Notes: generated by a model not told the origin, from the letters alone. A stretch of 64,000 bases of DNA from an uncultured Campylobacter sp. (GCA_900539505.1 UQCL01000002.1:1-64000); one strand, 5' to 3'. Shown: positions 36,042 through 45,532, counted from the stretch's first letter. Program-made: numbers and translations.

Positions 36042-37187
36042 ATGGCGATTCTAAAAAGGAAAAAATTTTGGTTCAATGTCCATCTTATTTTGACGCTTAT
36101 ATGCTGCGTGCCGATCTTAATCATAGCCCTTAGCGGCGCTATTATCTCGTATCATGATGAGATAATAGATGCGTTAAATCAAAGCAAATCTTTCGTGAGC
36201 CCGAGCGGAAAAGACGCTCTTAAGCCCGTCAAAATTTTAAATATTTTCAGAAAAGCCAAGCCCGGTTTTACGCTCAGTTATTATAGAATTCCTCAAAATA
36301 AAAATGGGGCGATTAGGCTTTCCGGTACAGATTCTAGCGGCGAGTTTAAATCATATTTTATAGATCCTTATAACGGCGAAATTACTTCGGAAAACATAGG
36401 CGATACGTTTATTGGCGTAGCGCTAAATCTACATACCAATCTAGGGTTTGGGCTAAGCAAAAACGAAACTCTGCGGCTAATAGGCAAAAATATCGTGGCG
36501 CTTAGCACGGTTATGTTTATTTTGGTCTTAATTTCAGGCGTGGTGATCTATTATCCTAGTTTTAGAGGAAAGATTTTACGCGCATTTAGGATAAATTTTA
36601 AAGCGAGAGGTTACACGTTTTTATATAGCTTGCACGGCGCGGTCGGAGTTTTGCTACTGCCCGTTTTGCTTACGATAAGCGCTAGCGGGCTTTATTGGTC
36701 GTATGATTGGATAGCCAAAATCACCAACAGAGCGCTAGGGGAAAAGGAAATTTTTAGAAAAACGAGCTTTACCGAAGTGCGAGGATTTTCGCTCGAGGAT
36801 GAAGATAAAATTTTAAATTTGCAGACGGCACTTGATATTTTTAAGCGTGAACGCGGTGAAAACTACGAATTCTTTAACATCATCGCCCAAAAAGATGGAG
36901 AAAATTTTATGATCTTTTATTTCGATAAAGGCGAAAAGAGCGAAGAGCATATGAACACGATGAGCGTAAACGTTAAAAAGGGCATCTTGCGGCATGCTTG
37001 CTATGATGATGCGAAAAGCACCATGCCGCGCCCTTTTGCTATACATAAAGCCGTTTTGAGCGTGCATTCGGGCTATATCTTCGGCGAGGCGGGTAAGTTC
37101 TTATTTTGCGTAGCGGCGATTTCTGTGTTATTTTTTATAGTTACGGGATTTTGGATGAGCATAAAAAGAATTTGCAAGAAAAGATAA
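36042..37187 (+). CDS. PepSY-associated membrane protein (PiuB-like)
   Basis: 381 residues with four hydrophobic helices (about 12-35, 150-172, 190-212, 350-372). FWFNVHLILTLICCVPILIIALSG, VALNLHTNLGFG, LYSLHGAVGVLLLPVLLTISASGLYW and HKAVLSVHSGYIFGEAGK carry the conserved histidines of this family, seen in iron-regulated inner-membrane proteins that are thought to reduce ferric siderophores. AAGGAAATTA precedes the ATG. Genes of this family commonly follow TonB receptors, as here. Confidence 0.88.
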   Translation: MAILKRKKFWFNVHLILTLICCVPILIIALSGAIISYHDEIIDALNQSKSFVSPSGKDALKPVKILNIFRKAKPGFTLSYYRIPQNKNGAIRLSGTDSSGEFKSYFIDPYNGEITSENIGDTFIGVALNLHTNLGFGLSKNETLRLIGKNIVALSTVMFILVLISGVVIYYPSFRGKILRAFRINFKARGYTFLYSLHGAVGVLLLPVLLTISASGLYWSYDWIAKITNRALGEKEIFRKTSFTEVRGFSLEDEDKILNLQTALDIFKRERGENYEFFNIIAQKDGENFMIFYFDKGEKSEEHMNTMSVNVKKGILRHACYDDAKSTMPRPFAIHKAVLSVHSGYIFGEAGKFLFCVAAISVLFFIVTGFWMSIKRICKKR

Positions 37188-37376
37188 ATTTATGAATTCA
37201 AAGCGGAGAAATAGCTTATTCGCGGCGTAAATTTAAAATTTTATCCGAAGCAGTATCGCTTCTTTTCAGTTAATAAAATTTTATGTGTAGCGCTTTGAAA
37301 TACTGCGTGCAGAGTCTTTGTGGGCCTTGTGCCGCATCTTGATTTTGTTAAATTTCCTTCGGCGTTTCAACCGCGC

Positions 37377-38309
37377 TTATTTGCCGTTCATAAAATCCCT
37401 AATATTTTGCGCGATCATCTTTATCAGCCGTTTGCGAGCCTCGACGCTCGCCCATGCGATGTGAGGCGTGATGATGACGTTGCGGCGATTTTTCACGCGC
37501 AGCAGCGGATGATCCGCCCTCATCGGCTCTGTTTGCAGCACGTCAAGCGCCGTGCGTAGGCCTCGCTCGTCCACGGCGCGAGCCAGCGCGTCCTCGTCCA
37601 CGATGCCGCCGCGGCCGAAATTCATCAAGATCGCCCCCTCTTTCATCTTCGCAAGCTCCGCCTCGCCGATCAATCCCGCCGTTTTTGGATTTAGCGGAGC
37701 GTGGATCGAGATTATGTCGCAAGCCTTCAAAAGCGCGTCCAGGCTCACTCTGGCAAACTCGCCGTTATCGTTCGCGCCGCTGGTGGAGTAGTATCTCACG
37801 TTTGCGCCGAACGCGGCGGCGATGCGGGCGACCTTTGCGCCGATCTGTCCAAGCCCGATGACGCCGAATTCTTTGCCGTAAATTTCGCTGATGGGCGCGT
37901 CAATGTGGGTAAAAATTTCGCTCTCGCACCATTTGCCACTGCTGCCGTAGTCTGCGTAGTATCCGAGCGCGTTGGTTAGCGCGAACAGCGACGCGAAGGT
38001 CTGCTGCACGACGCTGTTCGTCGAATAGCCCGCTACGTTTTTTACCGCGATGCCGCGAGCCTGCGCTGCCTGCATGTCGATGTTATTCGTGCCAGTGGCG
38101 CTGACGCAGATCAGCTCAAGCGCGGTTTGCGCCATGATCTCGTCCGTGATTAGGACTTTGTTGGTTATGACGACGTCAGCGCCCGCTAGGCGCTGCGCGG
38201 TTTGCGCGGGCTCGGTCATCTCGTAGCTTTCAAACTCGCCTAAGCTCGCAATCTCGCTAAGATCGGCGTCGCTTCCCAGCGTCGCGGCATCCAAACATAC
38301 GATTTTCAT
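37377..38309 (-). CDS. D-2-hydroxyacid dehydrogenase (glycerate-dehydrogenase-like)
   Basis: 310 residues. NAD-binding motif GLGQIG with the surrounding EFGVIGLGQIGAKVARIA, catalytic Arg in NFGRGGIVDE, catalytic His in ITPHIAWAS, and substrate-side SATGTNNIDMQAA. It reduces 2-keto acids to D-2-hydroxy acids or the reverse, with hydroxypyruvate/glycerate the commonest assignment for this clade. AAAGGGG precedes the ATG. The same three-family neighbourhood (lipoprotein, GspS-like, dehydrogenase) occurs in C. jejuni around Cj0371-Cj0373, from memory. Confidence 0.9.
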   Translation of the reverse strand: MKIVCLDAATLGSDADLSEIASLGEFESYEMTEPAQTAQRLAGADVVITNKVLITDEIMAQTALELICVSATGTNNIDMQAAQARGIAVKNVAGYSTNSVVQQTFASLFALTNALGYYADYGSSGKWCESEIFTHIDAPISEIYGKEFGVIGLGQIGAKVARIAAAFGANVRYYSTSGANDNGEFARVSLDALLKACDIISIHAPLNPKTAGLIGEAELAKMKEGAILMNFGRGGIVDEDALARAVDERGLRTALDVLQTEPMRADHPLLRVKNRRNVIITPHIAWASVEARKRLIKMIAQNIRDFMNGK

Positions 38310-38948
38310 ATTTTCCCCTTTGCGTTTTAAAATTTTAAGTCGTAGCAGCGCGGTTAAATTTAGCCGCTAAATTCCGCCACGCGGTCGGAGCGCGGCGCTT
38401 AAGCGGCAAAATTTTAACTCTGCAAATTTAGCTATTGCGGAAATTTGCTCGCGAGATTTTGCTATTGCAAAATTTGCTCTCGCAAAATTTAACTATCGCA
38501 AATTCTGCCCTCGCAAAATTTAATGCTCGCAGCGCGCGGCGTTAAATTTTAAAATTCTAACTCGCATCAAAATAAGCGGTAAATTTTACTGCCGTTGGAA
38601 CCTGCGTCTAAATTTAAAATTTCAATTTGCGCCGAAGCGAGAGATAAATTTAATCGCCGTCGCCGTTCGCGTATAAATTTTAAAATTTAGCTCGCGCAAA
38701 TCTTAGTCTGTACGGAATTTTAGCCCGCGCCAATTTAACCTGCGCAAAATTTATCCGCGCAGAATTTTGGTCGCGCCACTACGTTAAATTTCGCCGTAGC
38801 TTCCTAGCGTTAAATTTTGCTACCGAGCGACAAATTTGCCGTTGCCGCCGAGCGATAAAATTTACCGCCGCGAGAACCTTGCTGCCAAATTTATCGCCAA
38901 GAGCCGCCGCCCTAAAATTTCTCAAATTTTATAAAATTCGCCGCGCCG
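38310..38948. other. Spacer built of alternating AAATTT and GC-rich words
   Basis: About 640 bp with no credible ORF. Almost every 20-30 bases contain TAAATTT, AAAATTT or GAAATTT separated by words such as GCCGCTA, CTCGCG or GCGCCG. Includes a clear short tandem array at 38,431-38,522. Confidence 0.6.
38431..38522. repeat. Three degenerate tandem repeats of about 30 bases
   Basis: Units start GCTATTGCGG (38,431), GCTATTGCAA (38,461) and AACTATCGCA (38,491), each continuing with AAATT(T), a GCTC/GCCC word, CGCRARATTT. They suggest replication slippage as a source of the spacer texture. Confidence 0.65.
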
Positions 38949-40133
38949 CTAATGCGCATCCTCGATGTAGTGCCCTACAAATTTTGAGAGATTATTGAGT
39001 ATCTCGCCGCCCTTGCGGAAGCCCAGCGCGCAGCCTTCATAGGCGAAAAATACCCCCGCTTGGTAGTTCTGGGCGCGCTCGTCTTTGTTGAGCTCATAAA
39101 ATTCCTGATATAAAAATTTCTGATTTCCGTATTCGCCGCCGTTTTCCTCTATCTTTTTGCCGTCCGCGTCGAAGATCGCCACGTTCGCTCCCTCGCGCGC
39201 CAAAAACGGCTTTTTGATCATCTTTTTACCGATGATCGGCGAAAAGGAGCTTTGTATCAGCAGCGGGTGGTTCGGATAGAGATCCCACAGGATTTTCATA
39301 ATCCCCTTGCTTTGAAAAAGCAACGTGTATGCGGGATTTAGGATGATCGCCTTTTGATTTTGCACGATGTTTTTTAAGATGAGCGCAAGCTCGCCCTCCT
39401 CGATCGCGATCGCCTCCCAAGGGATGAGCTTGAACCAATACTCGTAGTTTTCGCCGTCAAAAAACACGCCCTCTTCGTCGTTAAATTCCACCTCGTTCAC
39501 GTAGGCAAAGCGCGTCTTAAAGCCCGCATCCTCCGCGGTCTGCTGCAAAAGCTTCGTCGTCTTTTCGTCCTCGACGTTGCCCGCGACGCTGCTAAATAGA
39601 ATTTTCCACCCCTCGTAAAATTTAGAAAAATCCTCCAGCTCGCCGTCAAGCACCACGAGCCGCTTGAAATTATCGCGCAGCGCGTCGTAGAGGTCGTTGA
39701 ACTGGCTCGCCTCGTCCATGCCGTTTTTTTTGAGCATCGCCCACTGGATGATCGCGGTCTCAAACACCGCCGTAGGCGTGTCGGCGTTAAATTCTATCAG
39801 CTTGATTGGCTTGCCGTCCAGCCCGCCTGCGAAATCAAAGCGCCCGTATAGGTGCCAGTGCACCTCGTTTTCCCAGCTTTGCTTGATTAGATCGACGAGG
39901 TTGAAGGGGATGCCTAGCTCGTGGAAGAGGTTATTGTCGATGACGTGCTGCGCAGCTGCGACAAACATCTCGTATAGCTCGTTTGCGGCCTTATAATACG
40001 CATCCGCCTCCGCAGCGCTCACGCGCACAATCTCGTCGCTGACGTAAGGGGTCTCGTCTGCGTCCGTGTGCCAGTAAAAGCCGAGCTTTTCGAGATACTC
40101 GTTGCTTAACGGCGTTATCTTTTTTAGTTGCAT
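38949..40133 (-). CDS. Glutathionylspermidine synthase-like ATP-grasp protein (YgiC/YjfC family)
   Basis: 394 residues, the normal length for the stand-alone synthetase-like family. Recognisable stretches: HWHLYGRFDF near 93-102, IKLIEFNADTPTAVFE (ATP-grasp strand with metal ligands), FKLIPWEAI, and KPFLAREGANVAIF plus GNQKFLYQEFYEL near the C-terminus. It would ligate an amine or peptide to a carboxylate using ATP; E. coli homologues have no settled substrate. AAAAAAGGATAAAA precedes the ATG. Downstream of the UPF0323 lipoprotein, as in C. jejuni. Confidence 0.88.
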   Translation of the reverse strand: MQLKKITPLSNEYLEKLGFYWHTDADETPYVSDEIVRVSAAEADAYYKAANELYEMFVAAAQHVIDNNLFHELGIPFNLVDLIKQSWENEVHWHLYGRFDFAGGLDGKPIKLIEFNADTPTAVFETAIIQWAMLKKNGMDEASQFNDLYDALRDNFKRLVVLDGELEDFSKFYEGWKILFSSVAGNVEDEKTTKLLQQTAEDAGFKTRFAYVNEVEFNDEEGVFFDGENYEYWFKLIPWEAIAIEEGELALILKNIVQNQKAIILNPAYTLLFQSKGIMKILWDLYPNHPLLIQSSFSPIIGKKMIKKPFLAREGANVAIFDADGKKIEENGGEYGNQKFLYQEFYELNKDERAQNYQAGVFFAYEGCALGFRKGGEILNNLSKFVGHYIEDAH

Positions 40134-40498
40134 TTTTATCCTTTTTTTAAAATTTTAACTCATCTGCGCCGCGATCCTTGCGGCCTTTGCTAGTTTTGAT
40201 ACGCATACGATTTCGCGTAAATTTAAAGCGCGCAAGACGCACGGCAAAATTTAATTAGCGTAGATCATGCGCGGCGATCGTGCGTAAATTTAAGCCACGC
40301 GAGATCTGCGGCTAATTTAAACGGGCACGCAGACGCTGTGGATCATGCGCGACAGAAGCGATAAAATTTAGCCGAGTTTTACCGCGCGTTTTTTGAAAAA
40401 CCCACGTCAAATCAATGCTAAATTTGGCGCAAATTTTAAAATTCTACGCGCTAAATTTAAACTCGCCGCGCAAAGCCGCCGTATGTTTCAAAGCGCGC
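40134..40498. other. Spacer, no gene seen
   Basis: About 365 bp between two same-strand genes. AAATTT-word texture, with GATCATGCGCG occurring twice (40,264 and 40,342 areas). No terminator with a T-run identified. Confidence 0.5.
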
Positions 40499-41086
40499 TT
40501 AACCGCCGAAAAATCCACCGCTCTTGCCGCTCTTGCTTCCGCCGAAAAATCCGCTTCTACCGCTTCGCGCCTTATCGTTTTGCTGCTTTGCTTGATTGAA
40601 GCTATCGACGCTTCTAGAATATGCGCTCGGGCTTTTATAGGCGGTTTGGCGCTGGCTTTGGTAGGCTGGGTTGTTAAACAGCTTGCCGCCGATCCACGAG
40701 CCGATGATGGCGCCTGCAGCGCTTGCCAAGATCGCTTCACCCAGGCTCATGCCGCCGCTGCTAAGCTGCGCGTTTTGGTTGGTTAAATTTGAAGTGCCGG
40801 CGTCGATTTTGGCGTTTTCTTCGGCCAGAAGGGCTTTGGTTTCATCATCGCTTAAAATTCTCTCCGTGCCGTCGAGCGATCTTAAGATGATCTGGGTCTT
40901 TTCGCTTGGAAATTCCTCTAAAATTTTATATTTTCCCGGCGCGACCTCTTCAAGCCGCACGAGCGCGCCTTCTTGCAGACGGACGTTTTGCTCCTGCCCC
41001 CTATCGTCGCAGCCTGCTAACGAGCCCGCCATAACGAGCCCGAAGCCGCTTACCAGCGCATAGCTAGCGATTTTGCGTAGTTTCAT
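40499..41086 (-). CDS. UPF0323-family lipoprotein (Cj0371-like)
   Basis: 195 residues from ATG 41,086, chosen because GAAAGGA precedes it and the lipobox LAGC places Cys26 correctly; a longer frame is Lys/Arg-rich junk. The middle contains EGALVRLEEVAPGKYKILEEFPS and SLGEAILASAAGAIIGSWIGGKLFNNP, a glycine-rich amphipathic helix. The C-terminus is a Ser/Gly/Phe/Lys tail (SGFFGGSKSGKSGG). The start overlaps the stop of the upstream HTH gene by four bases, so the two are coupled. Function not established. Confidence 0.85.
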   Translation of the reverse strand: MKLRKIASYALVSGFGLVMAGSLAGCDDRGQEQNVRLQEGALVRLEEVAPGKYKILEEFPSEKTQIILRSLDGTERILSDDETKALLAEENAKIDAGTSNLTNQNAQLSSGGMSLGEAILASAAGAIIGSWIGGKLFNNPAYQSQRQTAYKSPSAYSRSVDSFNQAKQQNDKARSGRSGFFGGSKSGKSGGFFGG

Positions 41087-41721
41087 TTTTTTCCTTTCAA
41101 TGATTTTATATCTAAGCTTTGATTTATCAAAAGCTCGTTTCCCTCGACGCGGATAAACTCGCTCTTGCCGATATTTTCGATGATTAGGCTTTGCGCTTTT
41201 GGACGCTTTTTGCGTTTGAGCGATTTTACGAATTTTGCAAGGCTCGTCCATTCGCTGCGATCGAAGGTTTTTTCTTTGATTTCGACATCATAGGGTTTGG
41301 CTTCGCGGCTTTTGCTCGAAAGCAGCGGTTTGTCGAAAAACGACAAAAAATACCTGAGCTTCTCATCGCGCTCTTTATACATCAGCTTGATTTCATCTTT
41401 CGAGGCGATTAAAATTTCCTCTTTTTCTTTGTGAAGCCTGTCCTTATCGCTTTGTAGCGCTTCGATTTTACTCTTTAGCTCGGAGATTTCTTTGATGAGA
41501 TAGTCGATGAAGCTTTGAGTGCCAGCCCCGCCGCCAGTGCGCGAGCTTTTCGCAGAGCTTTGCGAAGCGGGCTCGCTTTGTTGCATTTCATCATCTAAAA
41601 GCACGTAGCGTACGCCGCCGCTTTCCTCGGCGCGCAAGGAATTTCTGCGGATGCGGTTATAGACGGCTTCTTTTGAAATTCCTAAAATTTCGGCTGCTTC
41701 GCCGATCGAGACTTTTTTCAT
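41083..41721 (-). CDS. Helix-turn-helix / coiled-coil DNA-binding protein
   Basis: 212 residues. The N-terminal 45 residues form an excisionase/MerR-type winged helix (VSIGEAAEILGISKEAVYNRIRRNSL). A coiled coil follows at about 70-130, then a basic region (SLKRKKRPKAQSLIIENIG) and a C-terminal beta segment. It overlaps the lipoprotein gene by ATGA and probably autoregulates the pair. The ribosome site is weak. Target unknown. Confidence 0.7.
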   Translation of the reverse strand: MKKVSIGEAAEILGISKEAVYNRIRRNSLRAEESGGVRYVLLDDEMQQSEPASQSSAKSSRTGGGAGTQSFIDYLIKEISELKSKIEALQSDKDRLHKEKEEILIASKDEIKLMYKERDEKLRYFLSFFDKPLLSSKSREAKPYDVEIKEKTFDRSEWTSLAKFVKSLKRKKRPKAQSLIIENIGKSEFIRVEGNELLINQSLDIKSLKGKK

Positions 41722-41763
41722 ACAAAGATGCCTTTTAGCGTTTTAGGTAATTATTGCTAAATT

Positions 41764-41778
41764 TGCCTAAAATAGGCA
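41764..41778. promoter_or_regulatory. Inverted repeat upstream of the HTH gene
   Basis: TGCCTA-AAA-TAGGCA, about 45 bases before the start codon, with a further ATGCCT at 41,730. A candidate operator or small hairpin. Confidence 0.3.
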
Positions 41779-41997
41779 TTAAACGCTTCGTTTACAAAGA
41801 TAGATTCCGCTTTACCGCAGCCGGCGCGCGATAAATTCCGCTCGCTTGCGCTTGCGCGATATAAAATTTCGCTTCGCTTGCAAAGCCGCGCAAATTATTT
41901 TTTGCTAAGCTTTTAGAATTTTAACCAAACAATGTTGCTTAATTAAGTATATTTTTTATACACTTACAAAAAATTTTAGTATTTCAAAGGAGGCGAA

Positions 41998-42621
41998 ATG
42001 CCCGAATCGCCTAAATATAAAAAATCCGAAATTCGCTGCAAGCTCATTTTAGACGCGGCGCTGGAGCTGTTTTTAGCCAAAGGCTACGAAGCTACGAGCT
42101 TAAGCGATATCATCGAGCTTAGCGGCGGCTCGCTATCGTCGGTTTATAAGTATTTTGATAACAAAGAAAGTCTATTTTTGCGCATCATCGAACTGCAAAG
42201 TAAAAAGCTCGACGAGCGAATGAACGAGCGCATGCGAATCAATAAAGACCTAAAATTACGTGAGTATCTGCAGGAGTTTGCAGGGATTTATCTGGAGTTT
42301 CTTTTCGCTCCGGAGGCGATAAAATTCTACCGACTGATACTTTTCAGCGGCTTTAACGGTGCGCTTAGCGAGAGCCCAAAAATCTTTTTAAAAAGCGGCG
42401 TGCTAGGTTCGCCGAATGCGCTGGATGAGTATTTGGCGGCGCATGCGGACGAGTTTGCGCCCGGACGCACGGCAAAAAGCCTAGCGCTATATTTCTGCTT
42501 TTTGCTTAGAGAGCCGCATTTTAGCAGGCTGCTATTTTTCGACGAAAAGCTAAATTTCAAAGCGAGCGAGCTAATCGAGGATCGCATCGATATGTTTTTG
42601 CTAGGCGTAAAAAAGCGCTAA
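41998..42621 (+). CDS. TetR/AcrR-family repressor
   Basis: 207 residues. The N-terminal HTH is clear: KLILDAALELFLAKGYEATSLSDIIELSGGSLSSVYKYFDNKESLFLRI (about 14-62). The ligand-binding C-terminal domain is divergent, as usual. GGAGGCGAA precedes the ATG. Upstream is an AT-rich promoter with TATATTTTTTATACA. It stands before an RclA-like flavoprotein but is separated by a strong terminator, so its target is not evident; in Campylobacter such regulators often control RND efflux. Confidence 0.9.
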   Translation: MPESPKYKKSEIRCKLILDAALELFLAKGYEATSLSDIIELSGGSLSSVYKYFDNKESLFLRIIELQSKKLDERMNERMRINKDLKLREYLQEFAGIYLEFLFAPEAIKFYRLILFSGFNGALSESPKIFLKSGVLGSPNALDEYLAAHADEFAPGRTAKSLALYFCFLLREPHFSRLLFFDEKLNFKASELIEDRIDMFLLGVKKR

Positions 42622-42623
42622 TA

Positions 42624-42656
42624 GCAGAATTTTACGGCGTAAATTCTGCGCTTTTT
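42624..42656 (+). terminator. Rho-independent terminator after the TetR gene
   Basis: Stem GCAGAATTT / AAATTCTGC around TACGGCGT (42,624-42,649) with outer pairing of AAAAGCGC and GCGCTTTT, followed by CTTTTTG. It starts next to the stop codon. Confidence 0.75.
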
Positions 42657-42956
42657 GCACCTTTAAATTTTATGAGCGGTTTGGGACTTGGATTTTGTAG
42701 CTTGGATTCTATCCGTTACCAAGCGCTATAAAGTGCCGCATATTCCGCGCTTAAAATTTTAATTCTATCGATGCAGAATTTTTGAAATGATTAGAGCTGA
42801 AATTTTTATTTTCCGTATTAAATTCTGCGCCGCAGTTAGAATTTTGCCGTTAAATTTCGCGCCTCTTGCCTGCGCCTTTAAATTTGCGCCACGCAGATTT
42901 TAAATTTAATAAAACCTCTTATAATCTCGCGAAATTTCAGATCAAAAGGATTAAAA
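42657..42956. other. Spacer before the RclA-like gene
   Basis: About 300 bp with several AAATTC/AAATTT words. TTATAATCTCG at 42,919 could be the -10 region for the flavoprotein gene. No other feature seen. Confidence 0.45.
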
Positions 42957-44297
42957 ATGGATTATGATATCATCGTAATAGGCTTTGGCAAAGCAGGCAA
43001 AACCCTTGCCGCAAAATCCGCCGCACTGGGCAAAAAGGTCGCTCTCATCGAGCGCTCGCCGCAGATGTACGGCGGCACCTGCATCAACGTAGGCTGCATC
43101 CCGACCAAGCGACTGGTTACCGCGAGCAAGGAAGCTGGCTTCGTAAATTTCAGCGTGCTCGGAGAGTATTTCGTGCTGAGCATGCAGAAAAAGGACGAGC
43201 TCGTAGAGGCGCTGAGGGCGAAAAATTTAGCGATGCTAAAAGGTAACCCGAATATCGACATAATCGACGGCGAGGGCTCATTTACGAGCGCGAATTCCGT
43301 GCGCGTGCTAAGTCCCGATGGACAAACGCGTGAAATTTCAGCAGAAACGATCGTCGTAAATACGGGCTCGAGGGAGGTCGAACCGAGCTTTGAGGTAAAC
43401 TCGCAGATCGCTTATAGTAGCGAAGAAATTTTAAATTTAAAGATCCTGCCGAAGCATCTAGTAATCATCGGCGGCGGATTTATCGGGCTTGAGTTTGCCT
43501 CGATGTTTGCGGGATTCGGTTCGAAAGTTAGCGTGCTTATGCGATCGAAATTTATGAAAAACGAGGATGAGGACGTGGCTGCTAGCGTCAAATCCGCTCT
43601 AGAGGCCCAAGGCGTGGAGATTATCGAGGGCTGCGAGTTTTTGAGCTTAAAGGGCGGGGAGCTAAAATTTAACCTCGCGGGCGAGAGCAAGGCGGTCGCG
43701 GCGGACGCGTTTTTATACGCCCTTGGGCGTCGCGCGAATACGAATGATCTAAATTTAGCCGCTGCGGGAGTGCAGACGGACGTATACGGCAATATCATCA
43801 CGAATGAGCATCTGCAAAGCTCCGCTGCGAGCATCTACGCGGCAGGCGACGTGCGCGGCGGCGAGATGTTTACCTACACTAGCCTGGATGATTTTAGGAT
43901 CATTTTTAGCGCGCTTTTCGGAGACGGTGCGCGCACTACGAAAAATCGCACGCCGCATGCAAGCGTGCTGTTTACCCGCACGCCGCTAGCTCGCATCGGC
44001 CTTAGCGAGAGGCAGGCAAGAGAGAGTGGGCGCGAGATCAAGGTGCTAAAGCTTTCGATGGCGGCGGTGCCGGGCGCCAAGGTCGTAGCGCACGACGAGG
44101 GAATGATGAAAGCAGTCGTGGACGCAGCTAGCGGCGAAATTTTAGGCGCGGCGCTTCACTGCGTAAACGCGCACGAGATCGTTAATGAGTTGGCGATCGC
44201 CATGGCGCTGGGCGCGAAGGCGGACTTTTTCAAAAACCAAATTTTTACGCATCCTAGCATTAGCGAGGCGCTAAACGATCTTTTCGGACAGTTTTGA
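42957..44297 (+). CDS. RclA-like FAD-dependent pyridine nucleotide-disulfide oxidoreductase
   Basis: 446 residues. FAD motif IIVIGFGKAGKTLA; redox-active Cys42 and Cys47 in GTCINVGCIPTKR; NAD(P)-binding VIIGGGFIGLEFASMFAGFG; second FAD motif IYAAGDVRGG; C-terminal dimerisation domain with IFTHPSISEAL. The opening GFGKAGKTLA and overall length fit RclA, the Cu(II) reductase of reactive chlorine resistance, better than glutathione or dihydrolipoamide enzymes. AAAAGGATTAAAA precedes the ATG. It probably protects the cell from host oxidants. Confidence 0.85.
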   Translation: MDYDIIVIGFGKAGKTLAAKSAALGKKVALIERSPQMYGGTCINVGCIPTKRLVTASKEAGFVNFSVLGEYFVLSMQKKDELVEALRAKNLAMLKGNPNIDIIDGEGSFTSANSVRVLSPDGQTREISAETIVVNTGSREVEPSFEVNSQIAYSSEEILNLKILPKHLVIIGGGFIGLEFASMFAGFGSKVSVLMRSKFMKNEDEDVAASVKSALEAQGVEIIEGCEFLSLKGGELKFNLAGESKAVAADAFLYALGRRANTNDLNLAAAGVQTDVYGNIITNEHLQSSAASIYAAGDVRGGEMFTYTSLDDFRIIFSALFGDGARTTKNRTPHASVLFTRTPLARIGLSERQARESGREIKVLKLSMAAVPGAKVVAHDEGMMKAVVDAASGEILGAALHCVNAHEIVNELAIAMALGAKADFFKNQIFTHPSISEALNDLFGQF

Positions 44298-44501
44298 GCT
44301 TTTAAACCTTTTTGCGTTTAAAGCTTTGATAGCAAGTGGTGCTCGGGGTTGGCGATGCCCGGGCGCCCTAGCGCAAATCGATCGTGAAATTTAATGCGCC
44401 GGAGCGGGTTAAATTTAGACTGGGTTAAATAATGTGAGCCCTTATCGTCCGCTTCTTTCTTGGCTACCAAAAGTTAGCTATAAAAGAAATGATTGAAATA
44501 G

Positions 44502-45059
44502 TTAATTGATAAAATATTCTCGTTTAGGAATAGCAAGATCGCAATCTATTCGGCACTCGGTAAGAGTATGCGGATAAAATTTCTTCTCGCAGTTTATACA
44601 GGCGAAAACGATTTCGTCCGTCGCTTCATTCAACATAACTCTATAATCGCTAGGCGACCATTGCGGGCATTCGCACGCCAAGTCCAAATCCACGCTAACT
44701 ACCAAGCTGTCAAATACAATCGAGTTTAATTCCTCGTAGACTAGTCTTAAGCTCTTTTGATCTTTCAGCGCTCTAATTTTATTTATCAAGCGGTATTTGT
44801 CCGATTTGATAATCTTTGCGCCAAAGAGATCCTTCGCTTTTCCGTCGCCGTAAATCGATAGCTCGGTCGGATAATATTTAAAATTTAACTTTAACAGCTC
44901 GTCCAAGCCGCAGCCGTCGTATTCTTTCATAAGAAATAAAATTTTATTTTCCATAAACCAAGCCGCTATGCTATAGCATACTTGCTCGGGATTAAAAGGA
45001 TGTAGATTTAAAATTCTATTTTCTAACGATAAACACAAATTTCTAATTTTGGGCTGCAT
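44502..45059 (-). CDS. Hypothetical protein, last gene of the AT-rich island
   Basis: 185 residues, not recognised. Mixed alpha/beta composition, no signal peptide or membrane helix. The C-terminus has Cys residues in CECPQWS, CINCEKKFYPH and CRIDCD; CINC may form half of a zinc site. AAAGGATGAAATA precedes the ATG. Base composition is clearly more AT-rich than the genes before 44,300. Position at the end of an array of small minus-strand genes suggests an immunity-type protein, but this is context only. Confidence 0.6.
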   Translation of the reverse strand: MQPKIRNLCLSLENRILNLHPFNPEQVCYSIAAWFMENKILFLMKEYDGCGLDELLKLNFKYYPTELSIYGDGKAKDLFGAKIIKSDKYRLINKIRALKDQKSLRLVYEELNSIVFDSLVVSVDLDLACECPQWSPSDYRVMLNEATDEIVFACINCEKKFYPHTLTECRIDCDLAIPKREYFIN

Positions 45060-45166
45060 TATTTCATCCTTTATTTCTACCTATATCGACGATCTCGACA
45101 AAATTTTAGCCATCTTTTCTTTATACTTAATTTTATATTTATAATTTCACAAATTTAATACCTTTA

Positions 45167-45532
45167 TTAATCCCCAAAGATTAAATAGGCTAAATTTCTA
45201 CTCAAATTTCCATACGCAACTATCCAATATTCTCGTATGATGTTTTTTATTTGCAAGTTATCGTCCAGAAAGTCTGCAAATATTTTAACCCTATCTTTGT
45301 CTACTGTGCCTAGCTCTTCATCCTCTTTCTCAAACGAAGCGACAATTAAATGCGACAGAGCAATCTTGTCTTGGAAATTTAATGTCTTGTCTTCTAGTAA
45401 ATTTAGCATTGACGTAATTTTACCGATATCTGCTAATTCTAGCTCCCAATCTTGCTCATTTCCCGTCGAATCTAATCCCAAAAGCTTATTTAATTTTATC
45501 GCGCTTTCTTTTCTTACGAAATAATCGGTCAT
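45167..45532 (-). CDS. Hypothetical small helical protein (immunity-like)
   Basis: 121 residues from ATG 45,532, chosen for AAAGGATAATAAA upstream; the longer frame overlaps the previous gene and is basic junk. Acidic and helical: ESAIKLNKLLG, WELELADIGKITSMLNLL, DRVKIFADFLDDNLQIKNIIREYW. No known domain recognised. Small, acidic and cytoplasmic, as is common among immunity proteins of polymorphic toxins. Confidence 0.6.
   Translation of the reverse strand: MTDYFVRKESAIKLNKLLGLDSTGNEQDWELELADIGKITSMLNLLEDKTLNFQDKIALSHLIVASFEKEDEELGTVDKDRVKIFADFLDDNLQIKNIIREYWIVAYGNLSRNLAYLIFGD

Noticed and set aside
38431..38522. Short tandem units as a possible CRISPR array
   Set aside because: Units are contiguous and degenerate, without unique spacers; no cas genes in the window.
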